This document shows positions 21,810-29,767 of a stretch of 29,767 bases of DNA, piece after piece. The stretch is from the NCBI GenBank assembly GCA_036897485.1, contig JAYMTF010000813.1, positions 1 to 29,767 of the forward strand, read 5' to 3'. The notes under the pieces are model-generated. The model worked only from the letters and a program-made list of their open reading frames with translations. It was not told the DNA's origin and did no database searches. The position numbers were made by a program, and so were the translations under genes. This DNA is from Pelargonium nanum. Its lineage: Eukaryota; Streptophyta; Magnoliopsida; Geraniales; Geraniaceae. The number at the start of each line of letters is the position of its first letter. Position 1 is the stretch's first letter.

Positions 21810-22375
21810 GTTTCTCACTCATCGATCCCACAAAAGAAGATTCTTAATAAAACAAGACATAGATCCTGAAATTGGATTGTGAATTGGGTCAGCTATCTGT
21901 ATATTCCTTTGTCAATGGTTTCGGGCACGCAAGGGTATCATTGCAGATTAGCTTTACGCCATTGATGGTGAAGCTTTTTTTCTTTTGTTTTATGGTAGAA
22001 GCTGATGATGATTCGGCGATATGGTGGCTTACACTTCACTTCAGATACAGAAAAATGAGAAAGTGAGGTATGGCTCAATTTTGGGCGTTACGTGGGAATT
22101 ATTTATTGGGCTTTCATCTTTGTTTTCTTTCTCATAAATGGCCCTTTTTCTTCTGAATATATTTATAAAAAATGTTCTAAAATAATTCATTTAGTATCTC
22201 ATTTACTCTATAGTTTGATCTCTCTACTTTTTGTTTGTTTTGTTTTGACTTAGTCCAAGTTTGAGCATTTGTTTCAATTTATTTTGATGAAGATGTTTTG
22301 AACTAACTAATTCGGGTGCATAAAATTATTGTCATTCTGTTCACGTGTTATGATATTTTCTCTAAATGTTATTCT
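21810..22375. other. Intergenic upstream of the BTB gene, no gene
   Basis: AT-rich. The near part presumably holds the BTB promoter; no TATA box could be assigned with confidence. Open frames here are short and unrecognised. Confidence 0.35.
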
Positions 22376-22660
22376 CTAAGTTCGTCTAGCACTATAGATG
22401 TCCAATGTTAATGGCCAATGTCGTCGGACTGGCCTTGGAGTCTTGCGCTCGTAACCTGCGAGAGACAACAAGCCAAAGAACAGAGACCCTATACGTGGTT
22501 CTGGAACCGCTTTCAGCGTGAGAGCAAGATCTTGACTAGAATCACAAAAGTTTAAGAGATCGTTTCTAGAGAGAGATAGAGTAAGTGAATTGGGATAGTG
22601 AAGATTCACTTCTCTTATCAAAGAGAGAGATTTTTATACTTGTTTTCATTTCCGCCACAT
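22376..22660 (-). mobile_element. LTR-like fossil fragment in reverse orientation
   Basis: Read on the minus strand, a TATAAAAATC box (about 22,636) is followed by CT-rich leader sequence and a segment with the style of a plant LTR R/U5 region (around 22,400-22,520). No internal retroelement domains are present nearby, and no matching second end was found. An old solo or partial LTR is the best guess; family not assigned. Confidence 0.3.
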
Positions 22661-22669
22661 ATCGATGCA

Positions 22670-22830
22670 TGTTAGTCATATTAACCCGCTCATAAACGAA
22701 TCGTCTTCGTGTCGTGTTATACAACTAATAAATAAGTCGAGTTTCAATTGACCTCTTTAGCATTATACTTAACTTTTAACATGACACGAACACGATCTCG
22801 GTACACGAATTACCACCCTTAAACCCATTA
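22670..22830. repeat. Fragment of a dispersed plant repeat rich in CGTGTCGTG / CACGAACACGA
   Basis: Contains TCTTCGTGTCGTGTTATACA (about 22,707) and ACATGACACGAACACGATCTCGGTACACGAATTACCACCCTTAA in divided form (22,779-22,820), a wording I recall from many plant intergenic repeats (inverted CGTGTCGTG / CACGACACG motifs followed by ACCACCC). Class and ends not determined. Confidence 0.4.
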
Positions 22831-23640
22831 CGGAGACAGGTGTTTGGGAATAACTCAATCAATTGGCAATGAAAGAGAAGAGGACAAGGCCAATATTTGG
22901 CTAAAAATAGCTTTCAAAGAAATATCATGTATTTTGGTGTGTAAGCATATTATTTAAATGGTGACATCACATTGCACTTGTTAAATATCTTTCTTTTTAT
23001 ACATATAAAAATTGTATATTATGTTTGAATGATGATAGTATTATAAAATTAATAGTACAATAAATATTGTAAAGATGTATACTATAGGAGAAGGCAAATT
23101 GGTGGGGAGACATTGATTAGAAAGATTGGAATCTTGGATTCTTTCTCCAATTTTTAACATAAATAGAAAGGTTTTGATTGGAGAGCATAGAAGCTAGTGT
23201 ACAAGGAAGGTATCTGTTTGTGGGACACACAAATTGGAATCTTTTAAGCATTCCCAACTTGCAAGTAACCATTTTATCTTTCTATTTGATATATCTATAA
23301 TTATGATAGTGATTGTTTTTTGTCTCAACTATTTCCTTCACTTATTATTGTTCAAGTATTTCAAAGATCAAACATATTTTACAATGGATGTCAATTGTTG
23401 CAAACAATTTACACTCTATTTATGATATGTTGGTGGTAGAAAAAGTATTTATCAAATCATTAAACTTAATATTATATTTTATTATTATCTTTAATTCACT
23501 CAAATCTTGGGTTTGACACGATGTGGTTTTAACTTTTATCTTTTTCAAGTGTCGACGTAATGGGTATTGAGTTCATGTCAAGTCCGGGTTATGGGTATTA
23601 GTGCATGCTCCAAGTCAAATCTCGTGTACATGTAGTCGCA
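22831..23640. other. AT-rich intergenic, no gene recognised
   Basis: Frames at 23,234-23,516 are F, L and I rich and look like chance. No repeat ends seen. Confidence 0.35.
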
Positions 23641-24225
23641 CATATCAATACCATGTTAAGCAGAAACGTTCGAATAATTGAAAAAACGCTTGAAGATCTC
23701 GAAAAACACGTAGAGAACATGACGAACGCTAGAGAGATGTCTCGTGGATGAGCCATGAGTGAAGGAGTCCCGACGCGGACTCAAGCGTGATTACCCAAGT
23801 ACGGCCTCCATGGCTTGCAAGGATGGGCCGGATGTGAGGGCATATGGACTTGGGCTTTGAGTTCGGGAGAAGTGAATGAGATCTTATCTACGTAGACCTT
23901 TGCGCGGAATGGTGGGCGGGCTTGGTTAAGGTGATGCACGGACGAATTACGATAATAGGAATGCGGTGGTTGCGAATCGAGGGAGGCCTTGCAGAATTCA
24001 AGAACAACTTTGTGAGGCCTTTGCAAATTAATGGCTTTTGGCTTGCAATACAAATGTTGCCTTTTCCCTAAATGGAGGCGTGAGAGTGGTGTGTGAGGTG
24101 GGTTGTGCAAGAGAAGCACAGGTGTTGGAGAACACTTGTGGTTGCAAATGGAAGAATGAAGGTAAGAATGTTTGTGCGAGCCGAAGCAACCTTTCCGTGC
24201 ACAAGTTGTCTCCTCATTAACTTTC
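23641..24225. other. GC- and CpG-richer island of unknown origin
   Basis: This stretch has clearly more G, C and CpG than both flanks (for example CCCGACGCGG near 23,770 and TTTGCGCGGAATGG near 23,900). Open frames of 60-112 codons occur on both strands but look compositional rather than family-like. It could be a fragment of a repeat or of a decayed gene; nothing in it is recognised. Confidence 0.35.
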
Positions 24226-24793
24226 TCACTTATGATTTTTTTATGTATAACCGGTTGCCCCCACTCCGTGCGATGTTGATTTATTATTGAGACCCTGCTG
24301 GAGTAGAATTCTTGTCTTATGATGCTCGTAAGTTGATCTAATTTCTATCTTTGATGCTCGGGTCATCATGTTTCTTTTTTTGGCTCTTGGCTCAATCGAG
24401 TTTCTGTCTTTTATTATGCTCATAAATTTTAAAAATAATTGTAATTCATTTGATGCATCAATAATGTAAACTTACCACAACCGTTAATTAATTTTTTTTA
24501 AATATCCAATTAAAGACCTCACTTACTACAAAATTTGACATGATTAATCTAAGAGTTACATATTAATAAATCCAATGTTTTTAATATTTAAATTATTTTA
24601 ATAAAAAATTTCTATATCACGCTAACAAACATTTAAAAAACTTACAAGTACTTTAAAAAAGAAAAAGAAAACTTACAAGTAAATGCTATGTCCATGAAGA
24701 GAAATATGACATGAAATTTTATAAAATAAAAATGACCACTATATTTGAAGAACTTCTTATTTTTATCAAGGTGGTGATTTGAGATTCATTTAT
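24226..24793. other. AT-rich intergenic, nothing recognised
   Basis: Long A and T runs, no coding sequence and no repeat with clear ends. Confidence 0.35.
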
Positions 24794-24970
24794 GTTGGGC
24801 CAAGTGGATAAAACAATTTGGATTTCCTCTGAAATTTCGAGTTCGAGCCTCCTTGTATATGGTATAGGGTGGAATTTGTGGGGTGAGATTTAGGGTGACG
24901 CTCTCTTTGGGGAGTGAGAAATATTGTTACTTCGAGTATGATATCCCGTTGCTGATAAAAAAATAAAAAT
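24794..24970 (+). mobile_element. tRNA-derived SINE
   Basis: About 175 bp with an RNA polymerase III A box-like TGGGCCAAGTGG (24796-24807) and a B box GAGTTCGAGCC (about 24,839-24,849), spaced as in tRNA genes. A non-tRNA body (GGGGTGAGATTTAGGG..., TGATATCCCGTTGCTGATAAA) ends in an A-rich tail at 24,957-24,970. This layout is typical of plant tRNA-derived SINEs. I could not identify the target duplication, so the borders are approximate. Confidence 0.7.
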
Positions 24971-24999
24971 AACCCGACAATTAATGATCATGTTGTTTT

Positions 25000-25126
25000 G
25001 CACTCATAGATGTACGAAACTATACCTATTAATGTCTGAAATTGTTTCGCATCCAGAAGTGTTTGAAACTACACCTACGAATGTTTGGAATTGTTTTGCA
25101 CCCAAACATGTATTGAATTGAACCCA
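25000..25126 (+). repeat. 49-bp tandem repeat, about 2.6 copies
   Basis: Unit 1 is 25000-25048, unit 2 is 25049-25097, and a partial third unit is 25098-25126. They share GCA(C/T)(T/C)C.., (C/G)AAACTA(T/C)ACCTA and GGAATTGTTT-type blocks with about 25 percent divergence by eye. A further diverged copy lies at 25742-25806. Confidence 0.75.
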
Positions 25127-25480
25127 CACGGCCACACCATAAGGCTTATTTTAGTTTAGTTGCGTTTAAAACAGTAGCCAAAGGGCCAAGCCAAAACTTA
25201 GTTGCCGTTCAAATTCGCAGTTACAATCCTAAAAAACCGCAACCAAATATATTTTTACAACATGAGGCCTCTCTGCATAATTATTTTTAATTGCGATTTT
25301 AGGCATTTTATTGCACTTTTAAACAACAATCAAAAGATTGTACTTTGCAAAATCATCATTTTTACTTTGATTTTAGGATTTTCTACTACAACAAGTCACA
25401 CATAAGTTATTATAAATTAATATGTATTTCTCTCATTCTTAAAATTTCTTTAAGTTTATAGTGTCAAACTATTATATTAA
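25127..25480. other. AT-rich intergenic; possible MITE remnant, not resolved
   Basis: Short inverted pieces such as AATCCTAAAA (about 25,226) and TTTTAGGATT (about 25,372) suggest a small TIR-type element, but the match is too short to set borders. No coding sequence. Confidence 0.25.
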
Positions 25481-25487
25481 TCATATT

Positions 25488-25571
25488 GTCAACGAAGAGG
25501 CTCGAATCAGGTAGATCTTCTCTTTTAACTCGAAAACCTCACTCGGTACTGTCGACGAAGAGGCTCGAATC
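25488..25571 (+). repeat. Direct repeat of 21 bp, 63 bp apart
   Basis: GTC(A/G)ACGAAGAGGCTCGAATC occurs at 25488-25508 and again at 25551-25571, with one mismatch. Confidence 0.8.
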
Positions 25572-25741
25572 TGAGACCACAGAGAAAATGTGAAACGCTT
25601 AAATTGTTTGGTCCAACGAAGCTTGGTTAGTCATTATATATATGTTCATATAAATTGAGAATAATTTTAAAAGTTTGTTTTAGTCCATTCAAGACTTTGA
25701 CCCGGGTTTAATTTAAACATATGAATATCTGATATATTTTT

Positions 25742-25806
25742 GTACCCTTATGTATGGAACTACACCTATGAATGTCTTATGTTCTTTAGCACCCATGCAC
25801 AATACA
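25742..25806 (+). repeat. Dispersed copy of the 49-bp repeat unit
   Basis: GTACCCTTATGTATGGAACTACACCTATGAATGTC followed by a GTTCTTTAGCACCCA block parallels the units at 25000-25126 in the same orientation. Written in parts, the shared core is GAACTACACCTA(T/C)GAATGT. Confidence 0.6.
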
Positions 25807-25898
25807 TACTCCAATATATCACACATTAATTGCTATATTGCCACCTTCTTTTCTTGTCCACTTCAACTCCACTCTCAGCGTTACATCATGCAATGCCA

Positions 25899-25912
25899 TA
25901 TATATATATATT
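25899..25912 (+). promoter_or_regulatory. TATA box of the LRR receptor kinase
   Basis: A run of TATATATATATATA ends about 45 bases before the first in-frame ATG (25957). Transcription would start near 25,935-25,945. Confidence 0.45.
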
Positions 25913-25956
25913 AACCACGTCGCTTTCATTGTAGTTCATGTCCTCATCAGTTGACG

Positions 25957-28900
25957 ATGAAACAGTCAGGGCCTGCAGTTTCAGAGGAAAACAAAATACA
26001 ATTTCATTCCATCAAAAACAATATTTTACGTGATCAACAGTCCAAGAAACCAATGAGATCTTCATGTTCTTTTCTAGCCATTGTTGCTCTTCTTCAATAC
26101 TCCATTGCAGTTACAGCCAGTGGAGTCGCCGGAAACGAGACTGATCATCTAGCTCTGCTCCAATTCAAGGCCGAAATAACCTCAGACCCTCTCGGAGTCT
26201 TGACCTCATGGAACGCGACCACCCACTTTTGCCACTGGCACGGCGTCACCTGCGGTGGCCGGCGCCGGAGAGTGACCGCCGTGGACTTGCCTCACTCAAA
26301 TCTTGCAGGCTCCATCTCTCCGCACATTGGGAACTTGAGCTTTTTAAAGAACCTCAATCTCCAAAACAACAGCTTCACTCATCAAATACCACCTGAAATC
26401 GGTCGTCTCCATAGACTTCAGCTCCTATGGTTGAACAACAATTCCATTGAAGGTACAGTACCTGCCAACATATCTTCTTGCTCTGCACTTGTCCACCTCG
26501 TTGTCACTAAAAACAACCTGGTCGGACAAATTCCAATGGAGCTTGGCTCCTTGTCCAACCTTAAAATTCTCAGTTTCGGCTTCAACTATGTAACAAGAAA
26601 CATCCCTTCTTCACTTGGGAATCTCTCATCCCTTGAAGTGCTCTATGCAACACAAAATAGTTTTGTTGGGACTGTTCCGGATCACTTAAGCCAGCTGAGG
26701 AACCTTAAAACTCTGTGTTTGGCGCGTAATAGGTTGTCGGGTTTAATCCCTCCCTCCATCTTCAATCTCTCTTCGATCCAAGAACTCGACATGGGTCAAA
26801 ACCAGATACAAGGGAGTCTTCCTTCAAATTTGGGAAATGCTCTTCCAAATCTCAAGTTTTTTAGCATTGGATCGAACCAATTTAGTGGATCCATTCCTGT
26901 CTCGGTGTCAAATGCTTCGCAGCTCGCTCTCTTCCAAGTTGGCGAGAACAAACTCTCCGGGAATGTACCTTCTTTCGAAAAACTTCACTTGCTTCAGTTC
27001 TTGAATCTAAAAACAAACCATCTTGAGGACTTGAGCTTTGTCTGCACTTTGACAAATGCAACTACTTTACTGTCCTTGGTTCTGACTGAGAACAACTTTG
27101 GAGGTACATTATCCGAATGCGTCGGGAACTTGTCAGCTACTATTGCAGAGTTGCTGCTAGATGGCAACAAAATATCTGGAAGCATTCCTGCTGGGATTGG
27201 AAATTTAGTAAACTTGGAGACATTGTATATGCAGAACAACCAGCTTTCTGGTGAGGTACCTTTTGGCTTTGGAAGGCTTCAAAATTTGAAGTACTTGGCT
27301 TTGTATGTGAACAACCTCTCTGGGAAAATACCATCTTCTCTTGGAGATTTGAAGCTGCTATTACTCTTGTATCTGCATAGTAATAACTTTCAAGGTACCA
27401 TCCCGTCAAGTCTCGGACAATGTCAGTACTTGTTGCTACTTACTCTTTTCAATAACAGCTTAACTGGCTCCATACCCTCACAAGTTATCGGTCTATCATC
27501 ATTGTCAATTGTTCTTGATTTGTCCCGGAACAGATTGAGTGGCGCTCTTCCAATGGAAATTGGGAACTTGAAAAATTTAGGCTATTTGGATGTCTCTGGC
27601 AACTTGTTATGGGGTGAAATTCCAGTGAGTTTGGGCAGTTGTGTAAGGCTCGAAACGCTAAAGCTCGGGAGTAATTTCTTCCAAGGCGATATTCCAACGT
27701 CCTTGAGCTCACTCAGAGGGGTTACAGAATTAGATCTCTCTCGCAACAATCTGTCTGGGAGAATTCCACAGTTTCTTGAGGACTTTGAATCGTTACAGAG
27801 CTTGGATCTATCCGAAAACAACTTTAAAGGCGCGGTGCCAATGGAGGGAGTATTCAAGAATGCAAGTGCAACTCTTCTTGCAGGGAACAGTGAACTTTGT
27901 GGTGGAATACTTGAATTTCAGCTGCCAAAATGCAACTCAGAAGGATCTAGAAGGAATGGATTGTCTCTTAACCTGATAAAAGTGATTGCATCAGTTTCAG
28001 GTGTTCTAGTTGTACTTTCTGTACTGTCTGTTCTGTTTCTTTGTTGTTTTAGAAGGAAAAGAGCAGTATCTGATTCATCACCTTCAAAGGAGTTCTTTCT
28101 AAAAGTGTCTTACCAAGCTCTCCTTAAAGCCACTGATGGGTTCTCAGAAGGTAACATGATAGGTATAGGTAGTGTTGGGTTTGTGTATAAGGGAATGCTT
28201 GATCATAGCCAAACAATTGTCGCGGTCAAGGTGTTTAACCTTTTGCATCCTACAGCTGCCAAAAGTTTCACAGCTGAGTGTGAGGCATTGAGAAGCATTA
28301 GACACCGAAACCTTGTGAGTTTGTTGACCACTTGTTCGGGTATTGATCATCGTGGTAACTATTTCAAGGCCTTGGTCTACGAGTTCATGGTTAACGGGAG
28401 CTTGGAAGAGTGGTTGCATCCGGTTACTACAGGGGAATCTCCAAGGAAGTTGAATCTTGTACAGAGATTGAATATTATGATAGATGTTGCGAGTGCCATA
28501 GAATATCTTCATCATCGCCATCACCAATCGCCAGTAGTTCACTGTGATATCAAGCCAAGTAATGTCCTTCTTGATGGAGAATTGATCGGACACGTTGGTG
28601 ACTTTGGATTAGCAAGATTCCTTCAAGATTTCACAGATGAGGAAACAAGCTTCATCGCGATAAAGGGAAGTATTGGCTATACTGCCCCAGGTGAATCTTT
28701 TTTGCCATTTCTTGCATAAAATGTACTAAACAGCTGAGAAGAGCTTGTTCTTGACATATGATTTGTGTATTTCAGAGTATGGAATGGGAAGTGAGTTGTC
28801 CACAAATGGCGATGCATATAGTTTTGGAATCCTAATGTTAGAAGTGTTCACAGGAAAGAGACCCACCGGTGAACTATTTCGAGGCAATATGAATCTTCAT

Positions 28901-29041
28901 AACTTTGTCAAAGAAAAGGCCAGAAAGAGCTGTGGAGATAATGGATCCAGTTCTCCTCCCAGAGATAGAATTGGTCACAAGAACCACAATCTTGAATTGC
29001 TTGGTTTCAATATTTGGAATTGCACTTGCTTGTTCTGTTGA
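25957..29041 (+). CDS. LRR receptor-like kinase, At3g47570-type (subfamily XII), frame altered late in the kinase
   Basis: Two exons (25957-28690 and from 28776) join at the APE motif (GCC CCA G|AG TAT). Order, numbered from 25957: a hydrophobic signal segment starting at Met33 (26053), an LRR N-terminal cap (FCHWHGVTC), some 20 LRRs of the LxxLxLxxNxLxGxIP type, a membrane helix (676-699) and a kinase with GIGSVG (736-741), Lys758, HCD (862-864, non-RD), DFG (882-884) and GYTAPE. Non-RD kinases of this group (FLS2, EFR, Xa21) usually sense microbial or other peptides at the plasma membrane. Met33 may be the true start: it puts the signal peptide at the N-terminus as in relatives, while 25957 adds 32 unusual residues. 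After HNFVK (to about 28912) the frame no longer matches the family and stops at 29041; the expected tail continues in another frame to 29150. The product would thus lack the normal last lobe. Confidence 0.88.
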
Positions 29042-29150
29042 TCTACCGAGTGAACGGTTAAGCTTTGAAGAAGTAGTTACTCAACTGAATGCTGTCAGGA
29101 GCAAACTTGTTGCAAGAAACTGTAAGTGCAATGAGTTGGGTTTTTCATGA
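28920..29150 (+). pseudogene. Out-of-frame C-terminal kinase tail of the LRR receptor kinase
   Basis: In the frame one base on from that of exon 2, [17 protein letters not shown] ... [14 protein letters not shown], then PSERLSFEEVVTQLNAV ..., can be read to a stop at 29148-29150. This is the usual end of the family's kinase domain (subdomains X-XI, with the conserved P-S-E-R). Relative to the family the junction between 28912 and 28920 has one extra base or lacks two. There is no splice signal here that would restore the frame. The cause is either a true mutation or a base error in the assembly within an A-rich stretch. Confidence 0.75.
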
Positions 29151-29482
29151 ATATATCCAAAGATTTTACATTCTATTGAATTCAATGATATGTTGATTTT
29201 CAGTAGCTTACATGTGTTTTGTTTCTCTTTCTTTCATCATAGTTGCAGAACATTGACTGCTTTTTATTTGGAGAAGCATTCTGATATATGCCAGTGCTAG
29301 TTTTAGTTTATTTGTGAACAAAGCAGTGTTTTTAGTAATGAAAAATGTTATAGTTACTTGTCACAACATTGCTGCTGTATCAGAGGAAATTAAGGACGTG
29401 TTTCACTTTATTTTCCTATCAACGTACTGAAAATTTGATGGTTTGTCAATGGTTGTTTATGTTGCATAATTGTGTTGACTCT
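29151..29482 (+). other. 3' flank of the receptor kinase, no gene
   Basis: AT-rich, presumably 3' UTR and spacer. No coding sequence seen. Confidence 0.35.
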
Positions 29483-29591
29483 TAACAAACTCCAAGGGAC
29501 TCTTCCCTCAAACTTGGGCAACAACCTTCCAAATATCAAATTCTTTAGCATTTCTCTAAACCAGCTTACTTGGTCCATACCAATTTCAGTA
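29483..29591 (+). pseudogene. Relic of a second LRR receptor gene
   Basis: LNKLQGTLPSNLGNNLPNIK and, next to it, FFSISLNQLTWSIPISV can be read. They match [33 protein letters not shown] of the intact neighbour (about 26,809-26,907), both in protein and DNA. Only about 110 bases are present. The match ends abruptly at the GACCG-rich repeat, so either that repeat inserted into the paralogue or a rearrangement cut it. Whether more lies to the right of the window is unknown. Confidence 0.75.
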
Positions 29592-29767
29592 CCGGACCGG
29601 ACCGACTCGGGACCGAAGACTAGACCGAAACTTCCATAATTTTAAGACCGATGATTGGACCGGTCATAATCGGTCCATGGACTGGACCAATTTTGAGTGG
29701 CCAGGACCCAGACCAGACCGAATTCAATTTTAAAAAATTAAAAATAAATTTTTTTAAATAAAATATT
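29592..29767. repeat. GACCG-rich repeat, end of an insertion reaching beyond the window
   Basis: Many GACCG / CCGGACC / TCGGTCC words occur in both directions (for example ACCGGACCGGACCGACTCGG at 29591-29610 and GGACCGGTCATAATCGGTCC near 29,658), then AT-rich sequence to the edge. The pattern recalls degenerate subterminal repeats of plant DNA transposons, but the class is not determined. Confidence 0.5.

Noticed and set aside
27140-28593. Minus-strand and alternate frames within the LRR kinase
   Set aside because: Shadows of the long LRR/kinase frame, without family features.
1-29767. Search for CRISPR arrays, rRNA, tRNA genes, prophage or operons
   Set aside because: None seen. The only tRNA-like sequence is the SINE head at 24,794, and the window is eukaryotic nuclear DNA.

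Overview
This is nuclear DNA from a eudicot plant. The evidence is split genes with GT-AG introns, plant-type promoters (TATA boxes, site II and telo-box motifs), plant repeat families (Stowaway-like, Helitron, tRNA-derived SINE) and proteins whose best remembered relatives are Arabidopsis genes. The LRR-XII receptor kinase type would suit Rosales or a neighbouring rosid order, but that is a guess.

Layout. 1-2,150: a Helitron 3' end (to 311), then T-rich DNA with no gene. 2,353-2,808 (+): a small chloroplast-type J-domain protein. 3,302-4,662: a non-autonomous DNA transposon with long inverted ends, one of them tandemly duplicated. 5,390-5,524 (+): a 44-residue membrane microprotein behind an AUG-free leader. 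5,936-7,800: a small inverted-repeat element, an LTR-like fossil and AT-rich DNA. 7,802-15,025 (+): a complete 16-exon DDI1 gene (ubiquitin-like, aspartyl protease and UBA domains; 409 residues after splicing). 15,944-16,600 (-): PNO1/DIM2, a KH-domain ribosome assembly factor, facing DDI1 tail to tail, with a 5' UTR intron and a promoter rich in ribosome-biogenesis motifs. 17,275-19,650: an orphan promoter and gene relic, plus copia-like LTR remains. 19,659-21,696 (-): a four-exon BTB/POZ gene (At1g21780-like, 329 residues) with a short uORF whose stop overlaps the main start. 21,800-25,890: about 4 kb of repeats and relics, including an LTR-like fossil, a SINE and a 49-bp tandem repeat. 25,957-29,041 (+): an LRR receptor kinase of the At3g47570 type, with a frame change late in the kinase domain. 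29,483-29,767: a relic of a second LRR gene cut by a GACCG-rich repeat.

The five recognisable genes are ordinary single loci with no operon-like relation. DDI1 (ubiquitin shuttle and protease) and the BTB protein (likely CUL3 adaptor) both belong to ubiquitin biology, but nothing here suggests that this is more than coincidence. I found no clearly new biological system. The items most worth a second look are the microprotein, the ATGA uORF on the BTB gene, the frame change and neighbouring relic of the receptor kinase, and the element with a perfect 22-bp palindrome.
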